Positions 1 to 5,381 of a stretch of DNA of 7,298 nt are shown piece by piece (the stretch's first letter is position 1; every line of letters begins with the position of its first letter). This DNA is from Phycisphaerales bacterium (GTDB lineage: Bacteria > Planctomycetota > Phycisphaerae > Tepidisphaerales > Tepidisphaeraceae), in assembly GCA_003153655.1 (NCBI GenBank), contig PMAK01000226.1, positions 2,576-9,873 on the forward strand, given 5' to 3'. The notes beneath the pieces were generated by a model. It had not been told where the DNA came from. It was given only the letters and a program-made list of their open reading frames with translations, and ran no database searches. The translations under genes and the position numbers were made by a program.

Positions 1-2
1 TC

Positions 3-422
3 CTCGGCTTCTCCGCCGGCGGAGAGATCGTTAATCTCATCGCATACGATCCCGGAACCGGCGATCCCAAATCTCCCGATCCGATCGACCGCCTGAACGG
101 CAAGCCGGATTTTCAGATGCTCATCTATCCCGGCCCGCTCGGCGTTCCCGATGTCGTGCCCGCCGACGCGCCGCCGGCCTTTATGCTTGTGGCCGATGAT
201 GACACCGACCCGTCCAAAGTGGTCCTCAGCCTCCTCGAAAAATATCGCAACGCCGGCCGCCCCGTTGAAGCGCACTTGTTCGCCCGGGGAAGTCACGCCT
301 TCAACATGGGATATCGCTCAAAACTGGCCAGCATCAAATCGTGGCCGCAGCGCATGGCCGACTGGCTGGCCGACAGCAATATCCTCAGCCCCCCAGCGAC
401 AACCCAGCCGGCAGTGAAATAA
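3..422 (+). CDS. Alpha/beta hydrolase, acetyl-esterase type, C-terminal part (5' end outside window)
   Basis: The reading frame is open from the window edge to a TAA, giving 139 residues of a longer protein. The fragment begins at the nucleophile elbow, LGFSAGGE (G-x-S-x-G-G), with Ser4 as the probable catalytic serine. ADDD around residues 64-67 fits the catalytic acid position (Asp66 most likely), and GSHAF places the catalytic histidine at residue 98. The stretch between, with PDF and IYPG, is typical of the Aes / acetylxylan-esterase / BD-FAE type of hydrolase, which usually has about 280-310 residues, so roughly half is missing. Family members remove acetyl or other acyl groups from sugars and small esters; the substrate here cannot be read. 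Any signal peptide would lie in the missing part. The last residues (SPPATTQPAVK) are a low-complexity tail. Confidence 0.85.
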   Translation, partial: LGFSAGGEIVNLIAYDPGTGDPKSPDPIDRLNGKPDFQMLIYPGPLGVPDVVPADAPPAFMLVADDDTDPSKVVLSLLEKYRNAGRPVEAHLFARGSHAFNMGYRSKLASIKSWPQRMADWLADSNILSPPATTQPAVK

Positions 423-433
423 GATGCGGCACA

Positions 434-439
434 TATAAT
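434..439 (+). promoter_or_regulatory. Possible -10 element (TATAAT) upstream of the ABC ATPase
   Basis: A perfect TATAAT lies in the short AT-rich patch just after the esterase stop codon, about 75 bases before the GTG start of the ATPase. The sequence 16-18 bases upstream (around 410-417) has no recognisable -35, and there is no TG extension before the hexamer. It is therefore only a candidate start point for the ABC exporter transcript. Confidence 0.25.
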
Positions 440-447
440 ATTTAGCG

Positions 448-464
448 GGCGACCATAGGTCGCC
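448..464 (+). other. Hairpin in the leader of the ABC ATPase gene
   Basis: GGCGACC-ATA-GGTCGCC is a perfect 7-bp inverted repeat with a 3-base loop. It lies between the esterase stop and the ATPase start. No T-run follows, so a classical intrinsic terminator is unlikely. It resembles the hairpin at 1270-1294 in position and in what follows (GGTTC-nn-TYCGG, then TAGGAT). It could be an mRNA-stabilising or attenuating structure, or a copy of a dispersed palindromic repeat. Confidence 0.5.
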
Positions 465-479
465 GGGTTCAATTCGGAC

Positions 480-495
480 GATAGGATGATAGGAC
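480..495 (+). repeat. Short tandem repeat GATAGGA(T/C), two units
   Basis: Two adjacent 8-base units, GATAGGAT and GATAGGAC, stand just upstream of the ribosome binding site of the ATPase. A GGACGAT word also occurs at 476-482 and 492-498. The repeat could bind a regulator or be a slippage product; its size is too small to say more. Confidence 0.4.
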
Positions 496-514
496 GATCC
501 GACCGGAGCACGAT

Positions 515-1258
515 GTGATTCAAGTCATAGACTTTCACAAGGCCTATCGCGAAACCGTAGCCGTCAGCGCCCTCAGCTTTGACGTCCAACCGGGCCAGGT
601 CCTGGGCCTTCTCGGTCCCAACGGCGCCGGCAAAACCACGACGATGCGCGCCATCGCCGGCGTCATTCCACCCACACAGGGCCACCTCCTTGTCGGCGGC
701 CACGAAGTATCCGCCGAGCCGGTCGCGGCCAAGCAGCTTCTCGCGTATGTACCCGACGATCCTAAGCTCTTTGATGCATTGACCATCTGGGAACATTTCC
801 AATTCATCGCCGCCGCTTATCGCGTGGGAGATTTTCAGGCCCGTGCGGAAGCGCTGCTCGATCAATTTGAATTGACGCCAAAGCGAAATTCCCTCGCCCA
901 GGAATTATCCCGCGGCATGCGCCAAAAACTGGCGATCTGCTGCGCCTATCTCCACGATCCAAAGGCGATCCTGTTCGATGAGCCGCTGACAGGCCTCGAT
1001 CCCCACGGAATTCGCACAATGAAAACATCGGTGCGCCAGCGCGCCGCCGCCGGTGCTGCCGTAGTTGTTAGTTCGCATCTGCTCGCCCTGGTGCAGGACC
1101 TTTGCACCCACCTGCTGATTCTGCATCACGGCCGCCGGCTGTTCTTTGGCCGGGTCGAGGACGCCAAGACCGCGTTCGCCACCGTCAGCGGCGATTCGTC
1201 CCTGGAAGAACTGTTCTTCCGCGCCACCGAAGGCGAACCCACTCCGGCGAATACATAA
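515..1258 (+). CDS. ABC transporter ATP-binding protein (ABC-2 / exporter type)
   Basis: A 247-residue nucleotide-binding subunit, cytoplasmic, expected to power the membrane protein encoded directly downstream. Motifs in order: Walker A GPNGAGKTT (34-42); a YVPDDP segment at the Q-loop position (78-83) with Asp instead of the usual Gln; signature LSRGM (131-135) in place of LSGGQ; Walker B AILFDE (151-156) with Glu156 as the probable catalytic base; D-loop TGLDP (159-163); and H-loop SSH (His188). Length and motif variants fit the CcmA / EcsA-like drug-and-lipid exporter ATPases. The start is GTG: the ATG two bases earlier hits TGA at once in its own frame, while a CGGAG ribosome binding site (504-508) lies six bases before the GTG. 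The C-terminal tail after about residue 225 is not conserved core. The substrate is unknown. Confidence 0.93.
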   Translation: MIQVIDFHKAYRETVAVSALSFDVQPGQVLGLLGPNGAGKTTTMRAIAGVIPPTQGHLLVGGHEVSAEPVAAKQLLAYVPDDPKLFDALTIWEHFQFIAAAYRVGDFQARAEALLDQFELTPKRNSLAQELSRGMRQKLAICCAYLHDPKAILFDEPLTGLDPHGIRTMKTSVRQRAAAGAAVVVSSHLLALVQDLCTHLLILHHGRRLFFGRVEDAKTAFATVSGDSSLEELFFRATEGEPTPANT

Positions 1259-1269
1259 ACACCAGCACA

Positions 1270-1294
1270 GAGCCGGGGCGTGTCGCCCCGGTTC
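1270..1294 (+). other. Strong hairpin between ABC ATPase and permease genes
   Basis: CCGGGGCG-TGT-CGCCCCGG (1273-1291) is a perfect 8-bp stem with a 3-base loop. It extends outwards through a G-T, an A-T and a G-C pair to 11 bp. It sits in the 55-base gap between the two exporter genes and ends 19 bases before the permease ATG. There is no T-run after it. Likely roles are setting the relative expression or stability of the two halves of the transcript, or being one copy of a dispersed palindromic repeat. Confidence 0.6.
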
Positions 1295-1313
1295 GCTCCG
1301 GTAGGATAGTCCT

Positions 1314-2936
1314 ATGCCCCAAGCCCTCTGGACACTACTGGCCCTCCACTTTCGCGGCGTATTCCGTCGGATGCTGCGCGGCGTCCGCACGCCGCGCGGA
1401 CTCGCGTTTCTCGTACTCGGAATCCTGGTCATCACATCCTGGCTCGGCCCGACGATTTACCGCGCGGTAAAGATGCCGCGCACTGATCCGGATGTTGTCC
1501 GCACTGTAGCGCCGTTTGCCATACTCGGCTTTTGTCTCGGCAACCTCGTCGCCTCCTTTGGCGAAAACGCCGTCGCGTTCACCGGAGCGGAGGTCGATTT
1601 TCTTTTTCCCGGCCCGTTCTCCCGCCGTTCGCTGTTGGCATTCAAAATCATCAAGAGCGCCCTGGGAACGATATTCACGTCGCTGTTTTTCCTCGTCATG
1701 CTGCTTCGCTTCAGCGGTTCCTGGTTCGCCTGCACCATTGGCGTCTGGCTCACGATTCAATTCATGCAACTGTTCGCCATGGCTATCGTCATGATCGGGC
1801 AAACCGTCGGCGAAAGAATCTATAGCGCCGCCCGGCGGGGCGTTCTGCTCACCGCGCTCGGCGCAATCGTCGTTATCGTTGCCCCCAGGTTTGCCGCGAT
1901 GATGAATCATGGACCGGTGGAACTCATGGCGCAAGTGCATGCGACCCTCGCCGGCCGAATACTGCTCGCCCCATTCGACGTATTCGCGCACACCTTCACC
2001 GCTCGCACGCTCTTTCCTGATCTGGTGAAGTGGGGGGGATTGGCCCTTCTCATCGACGTTTTCATGCTGGCTGTCGTCATCGGCCTGGATGCAAATTATC
2101 TTGAGACCGCCGCCGCAGTCAGCCAGCGACGCTACGACCGCCTCCACCGCGCACGCCGCGGAGGAATCGGCATGATGACCGCGAGAAGCACTGCTGGCCT
2201 GCATGTCCGGCCGCTCCCCTGGCTCGCCGGCGCCGGTCCTGTCGCCTGGCGTCAACTCGTCGGCGCACTTCGCAGTTCGCGCGGACTGCTGCTACTGCTG
2301 GCCATCATTGCTGTCAGCGCTTCTACAGTCATTTTGTCGCATCACGGAAACAGAGCTTCCGCGCTCGGGCCGGTCATTGGCACCGGCATATGGATCAATC
2401 TGCTCTTCGTAACGATGCTCCGCTTCGACTTCCGCGACGAGTTGGATCGCATGGACCTGCTCCGTTCATTGCCGATTCGTCCCGCAGCCATTGCCGCCGC
2501 GGAGTTGATCACGCCCGTTCTCGTTCTCACCATCATGCAGGGGTTGCTCCTCATTGCGATGGGCATCGCGCGCATGATGCCATTGCCGTTTATTTTTGCC
2601 GCCGCCGCGTTCACTGTACCGTTCAATCTCCTGCTGGCGGGGATTGAGAATCTTCTCTTCCTCATGTTTCCCCTGCGTGCCGCCGGCTTGATCGCCGGTG
2701 ACATGCAGCTTTTCGGCCGGCAAATGGTTGTATTCTTCTGCAAGTTTCTCCTGCTCATCACAGGCCTTGTGGTCGCCTCCGCCTTCGGTCTCGTCGGCTA
2801 TATTCTTGGCAACAAATCCTGGCCTGCTTTCGGCGCGGTGGCGTGGGTTGCCCTCTGCTTTGTCGCGATCGGAATGATCCCACTGCTGGCCCGCGCCTAT
2901 TCGCGATTTGATCCAAGCGTTGATACGCCGCTTTGA
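1314..2936 (+). CDS. Putative ABC exporter membrane protein
   Basis: A 540-residue integral membrane protein with about 12 hydrophobic segments, roughly at 30-48, 64-82, 108-131, 138-161, 176-192, 240-257, 324-341, 352-369, 396-416, 425-450, 475-498 and 505-528. The hydrophilic, Arg-rich stretch at about 258-300 divides it into two halves and is probably cytoplasmic. GAEVDFLFPGPFSRR (91-105) is, as I recall it, characteristic of the 'putative ABC exporter' family (Pfam PF16962); a search would settle this. The size is large for one ABC-2 half and suggests two fused or duplicated membrane modules served by the upstream ATPase. The ATG is preceded by AGGA (1303-1306) at seven bases. The substrate is unknown; transport outward is inferred from the ATPase type and the absence of a binding-protein gene. 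Confidence 0.82.
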   Translation: MPQALWTLLALHFRGVFRRMLRGVRTPRGLAFLVLGILVITSWLGPTIYRAVKMPRTDPDVVRTVAPFAILGFCLGNLVASFGENAVAFTGAEVDFLFPGPFSRRSLLAFKIIKSALGTIFTSLFFLVMLLRFSGSWFACTIGVWLTIQFMQLFAMAIVMIGQTVGERIYSAARRGVLLTALGAIVVIVAPRFAAMMNHGPVELMAQVHATLAGRILLAPFDVFAHTFTARTLFPDLVKWGGLALLIDVFMLAVVIGLDANYLETAAAVSQRRYDRLHRARRGGIGMMTARSTAGLHVRPLPWLAGAGPVAWRQLVGALRSSRGLLLLLAIIAVSASTVILSHHGNRASALGPVIGTGIWINLLFVTMLRFDFRDELDRMDLLRSLPIRPAAIAAAELITPVLVLTIMQGLLLIAMGIARMMPLPFIFAAAAFTVPFNLLLAGIENLLFLMFPLRAAGLIAGDMQLFGRQMVVFFCKFLLLITGLVVASAFGLVGYILGNKSWPAFGAVAWVALCFVAIGMIPLLARAYSRFDPSVDTPL

Positions 2937-2969
2937 CAGATTGAGCCCGTCGGATAAACCATAAGCGAC

Positions 2970-3707
2970 ATGCAAATCAACATCACAACGCCCGATGGCA
3001 TCGCGGACTGTTATGTGTTCCATCCGCAAGGTAACGGTCCATGGCCCGCCATCCTCTTTTATATGGATGGATTAGCCATCCGTCCCGCGCTCCTCGCGAT
3101 GGCCGAGCGACTTTCCGCCTACGGCTACTACGTCCTTCTGCCAAATCTCTTCTATCGCGCCGGCGCATATGCGCCCTTCGATCCGGCAATCGTCTTCAAG
3201 GGAGGGCCCGAACGCGAACGACTCATGAAGCTTATGGCTTCCACGAATGGCGAATTGGCGATGCGCGACACCGGCACATTCCTCGATTTTCTCGCCAAAC
3301 AACCGTCGGTCGCCGGCAAAAAAGTCGGATGCACCGGCTATTGCATGGGCGGAAGATTTGCACTGCTCGCCGCCGGCACATATCCGGATCGAATCGCCGC
3401 CTCCTCCTCCTTCCACGGCGGAAAACTCGCCACCGACGATCCCGACAGCCCCCACCTCGTCGCGGGAAAAATCCGCGCACCCATATACATCGGCGTGGCC
3501 GGGATCGACCAGCACTTTCCCGACAGCGAAAAAGATCGCCTCCAGGCCGCTCTCGAAAAAGCCGGCGTACATTATCAACTGGAGGTTTATCCGGGAGCCC
3601 ATCACGGATTCACCATGACCGATTTCCCCATCTATAACCGCGAGGCAGCTGAGCGCCACTGGGAACGTCTGCTTCAGCTCCTTCGCGACGCGAAATTCGA
3701 CGCATAA
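2970..3707 (+). CDS. Dienelactone hydrolase family protein
   Basis: A 245-residue cytoplasmic alpha/beta hydrolase without signal peptide, close to the usual 230-250 residues of the family. The nucleophile elbow GYCMGGR (123-129) carries Cys125, as in carboxymethylenebutenolidase rather than a serine esterase. Asp180 (in GID) and His212 (in GAHHGF) complete the triad with canonical spacing. Family members open dienelactones in chloroaromatic breakdown, but most chromosomal copies act on other unknown esters or lactones, so no pathway is claimed; no other aromatic-degradation gene is in view. It starts 33 bases after the permease gene with no strong ribosome binding site (GGAT at 2952-2955 is far away), so it is probably the last gene of the exporter transcript. 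A hairpin follows its stop directly. Confidence 0.9.
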   Translation: MQINITTPDGIADCYVFHPQGNGPWPAILFYMDGLAIRPALLAMAERLSAYGYYVLLPNLFYRAGAYAPFDPAIVFKGGPERERLMKLMASTNGELAMRDTGTFLDFLAKQPSVAGKKVGCTGYCMGGRFALLAAGTYPDRIAASSSFHGGKLATDDPDSPHLVAGKIRAPIYIGVAGIDQHFPDSEKDRLQAALEKAGVHYQLEVYPGAHHGFTMTDFPIYNREAAERHWERLLQLLRDAKFDA

Positions 3708-3735
3708 ATCAGCATCGTTTCATCGATCGTTGATT
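3707..3735 (+). terminator. Hairpin directly after the hydrolase gene, possible terminator
   Basis: AATCAGC (3707-3713) pairs with GTTGATT (3729-3735) including one G-T pair. Inside it ATCG (3714-3717) pairs with CGAT (3724-3727), leaving one bulged C and a 6-base loop, for 11 pairs in all. It begins at the last base of the stop codon. What follows is CCATTTTCG, a poor T-run, so termination is possible but not assured. The right arm overlaps the -35 of the candidate promoter for the next gene. Confidence 0.35.
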
Positions 3736-3758
3736 CCATTTTCGCGCATCACTATACT
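3730..3758 (+). promoter_or_regulatory. Sigma70-like promoter upstream of the sulfotransferase gene
   Basis: TTGATT (3730-3735), a 17-base spacer and TATACT (3753-3758) match the -35 and -10 consensus at four and five of six positions with ideal spacing. Transcription would begin near 3765, about 50 bases before the ATG at 3815. It fits a gene that is separated from the upstream hydrolase by 107 bases. Confidence 0.55.
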
Positions 3759-3814
3759 CGCGTCCGCCAGCGATTTTCGCAGTCGTCGCGTTCCCTTTTC
3801 CTCCGGCACGATTC

Positions 3815-4855
3815 ATGGCCGACGCACCCAAGATTTGCTTTGTGATCGTCGGGTTGCCCCGCAGCGGCACCTCCTCTATCGCCCAGTTCTTCGATCATCT
3901 GGGCGTTTATTTCGGCGATCCTTCTCATTTTCTCGATACGAATAAGTACATGCACAATCCCATCTTCTACGAATTGCAATGGCTCGACAATTTCAACCTT
4001 AGTCTCCTCAAGGCGTTAACACCCCCCAAAACGAGAAATTGCGATCTGCTGCCGATCGAAACCGACTTTCAGCGCCCGGAGATCGTTGCTTTTCGCGAGC
4101 CACTTCAAAAACAGTTCTTGGAAGAATTTGGCGATCGCACCACGGTGGGGGTAAAAGCTCCGCTCATCTGCTTTACGTTTCCCCTGTGGCACTCGGTGCT
4201 CACGGAAATGGGATATACCGTCAGAACCGTGCTCTCGCTTCGCAGCGCGTCGGCGATCTTTAGGTCGAATCTTACGTTGACGCCGAAGACGTTGAGCCAT
4301 GTGATCTCAAGATGGCAGCGATGGTATGTGCGTCATCTTTTGGCCATCCGCTATTTCACCCGCGATGTTCAACTTTGCCATTTCGACTATGACCTGCTGA
4401 TGCGGCAGCCGCTCGAATATGGAAAAGAAAAGGCCGCGGAGCTGGGGCTCGCGATACCGGACCCGGCGGCGGCAACCCGTCATTTGTCTACCGAGCATTA
4501 TCACTATCAGCCGGATGACGCCGGCACCGGAGACCCCTGGGTCGATCAGATCGAATCGGACCTTCGCGCGGGCCGGTTGGATCCGAATGAATATCTCATG
4601 TATCGCCGCACCGCGATGCTTTTCGAGGAGGAACTGTGGAATCTTGAGATATACGTCAGAGCGCGACAAGCGCAAGACTCGGCGGCGTTGCAGACGGGCA
4701 CGGCCTCGGCCAAACCTCAGGGCCCGGGACAGCCGACCATGCAGCAATGGTTTCAGGAACATCAGCGGCTGAGGGCGATTTTGCAGCAGGGGGGACGGTT
4801 TGACGTCGAGCCTCGGCCTGATGGCTCTATCAATATCAAGCGACTTTCGCAATAA
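3815..4855 (+). CDS. Sulfotransferase-like P-loop protein
   Basis: A 346-residue protein. Near the N-terminus, VGLPRSGTSS (12-21) matches the 5'-phosphosulfate-binding P-loop of PAPS-dependent sulfotransferases. SLRSASAIFRS (141-151) fits the 3'-phosphate-binding motif, with Arg143 and Ser151 at the usual eight-residue spacing. Such enzymes move a sulfate group from PAPS to a sugar, lipid or peptide hydroxyl or amine; the acceptor cannot be read. The segment at about 220-280 is acidic and aromatic. The last 60 residues (from about 285) are Gln-, Pro- and Ala-rich and probably lie outside the catalytic fold. The ATG is the first usable start: upstream the frame is open to a TGA at 3731-3733 but has no ATG, GTG or TTG, and there is no clear Shine-Dalgarno sequence. 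No PAPS-synthesis genes or glycan genes are nearby. Confidence 0.72.
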   Translation: MADAPKICFVIVGLPRSGTSSIAQFFDHLGVYFGDPSHFLDTNKYMHNPIFYELQWLDNFNLSLLKALTPPKTRNCDLLPIETDFQRPEIVAFREPLQKQFLEEFGDRTTVGVKAPLICFTFPLWHSVLTEMGYTVRTVLSLRSASAIFRSNLTLTPKTLSHVISRWQRWYVRHLLAIRYFTRDVQLCHFDYDLLMRQPLEYGKEKAAELGLAIPDPAAATRHLSTEHYHYQPDDAGTGDPWVDQIESDLRAGRLDPNEYLMYRRTAMLFEEELWNLEIYVRARQAQDSAALQTGTASAKPQGPGQPTMQQWFQEHQRLRAILQQGGRFDVEPRPDGSINIKRLSQ

Positions 4856-5016
4856 CGATTTGCCTCGCAGGCCGCCTATACGGGATATCTACAGACCTGA
4901 AACTCGAAGCCGACATAAGCGATCGCCCCATTCTGTGACGTGCGCCGATGAGAAACCTCCACCCCAACATAACGTCGGAAATCAGGCTTGTTGTTATTAA
5001 CCGAAACACGAAGTAA
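4856..5016. other. Convergent junction between host-like and phage-like blocks
   Basis: This 161-base gap separates a + strand gene from a - strand gene block and coincides with the fall in GC content. I see no tRNA, integrase, clear direct repeat or strong bidirectional terminator in it; GCCT-CGC-AGGC (4862-4872) is a small 4-bp hairpin without a T-run. Most of it is occupied by the open frame described at 4876-5016. Confidence 0.5.
4876..5016 (-). other. In-frame open extension beyond the TAA of the 114-residue gene
   Basis: Directly after the TAA at 5017-5019 the same - strand frame stays open for 46 codons and ends with TAG at 4876-4878. The conceptual peptide has a protein-like beta pattern (RRYVGVEVS, then GAIAYVGFEFQVCRYP) that resembles the C-terminal strands of small virion proteins. 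No start codon with a ribosome binding site precedes it. Options are a nonsense-interrupted gene (CAA to TAA would restore it), stop-codon readthrough, a 3' remnant of another gene, or chance. An open run of this length is not rare by itself, so the case rests on the peptide's look and on the frame agreement. Confidence 0.35.
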
Positions 5017-5361
5017 TTAGGCCCAGTGACCAGGAAATACCTCGGCAATCCCACTCCATTGAAGTCTCCCTGCGTATCCTGTGTAAACTCGATTCGCCCA
5101 CGCAGTTCCCGCAGCCATATTGTAAATTAGATACGTAAACGTCCCAGCAGTTGTATACCCCGTCGGAAAGTTTCCCGCGTACCAACCGGAGGCGGCTACA
5201 ATTTCACTCAACGCAAAAAGGTATTTCGACCAGTTCGCTTCGACTAACGTTTCAAAAACCAACGTATCGTTCCGAAGAAGCTGGCCCGATTGGTTCTTAA
5301 CAACCGCATTCAGTGCCGTAAGGCTTACCGTGTATTCAACGAGTTGGAATTCATTTGCCAT
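5017..5361 (-). CDS. Small beta-rich protein, putative phage structural component
   Basis: A 114-residue protein that I cannot assign to a named family. It has no signal peptide, no membrane segment and no cysteine. The central part (SGWYAGNFPTGYTTAGTF, then TYLIYNMAAG, about 58-85) resembles the edge strands and turns of small beta-sandwich proteins found in phage tail and head-accessory genes. Start choice is secure: an excellent GAGGAG ribosome binding site lies five bases before the ATG. It is the last gene of the - strand block, 20 bases after the protease gene. The same frame continues open past its TAA (4876-5016), so the natural product may once have been about 160 residues. A structural role is inferred from neighbours, not shown. 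Confidence 0.65.
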   Translation of the reverse strand: MANEFQLVEYTVSLTALNAVVKNQSGQLLRNDTLVFETLVEANWSKYLFALSEIVAASGWYAGNFPTGYTTAGTFTYLIYNMAAGTAWANRVYTGYAGRLQWSGIAEVFPGHWA

Positions 5362-5366
5362 GACAA

Positions 5367-5372
5367 CTCCTC
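5367..5372 (-). promoter_or_regulatory. Strong ribosome binding site GAGGAG
   Basis: On the - strand GAGGAG stands five bases before the ATG of the 114-residue gene, inside the 20-base gap after the protease gene. It is the best Shine-Dalgarno sequence in the window and implies strong independent translation of the small protein. Confidence 0.75.
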
Positions 5373-5381
5373 AATTCAAGT

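Noticed and set aside
293..865. Open frame on the - strand (190 codons) across the esterase end and ATPase start
   Set aside because: It lies opposite the Walker A region of a certain ATPase gene and has no recognisable motif.
448..1294. Intrinsic terminators at the two GC-rich hairpins
   Set aside because: No T-run follows either stem, and the second lies between two genes that should be expressed together.
1335..2255. Long open frame on the - strand (306 codons) opposite the membrane-protein gene
   Set aside because: The product is highly charged with runs of Glu, Arg, Asp and His and no fold pattern. The + strand frame has clear membrane segments, a ribosome binding site and an ATPase partner, so this is a shadow of GC-rich coding.
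4307..4852. Open frame on the - strand (181 codons) opposite the sulfotransferase gene
   Set aside because: Arg-rich, motif-free composition typical of an antisense shadow; the + strand frame carries the P-loop and the 3'-phosphate motif.
4876..5019. Reassigned TAA codon in the phage-like block
   Set aside because: Neither of the two other phage-like genes needs TAA as sense in about 640 codons, and the host-like genes end with TAA; one stop does not support a code change.
4836..5054. 72-codon - strand frame overlapping the end of the 114-residue gene
   Set aside because: It overlaps two better-supported frames, has no ribosome binding site and no protein-like pattern beyond a short hydrophobic stretch.
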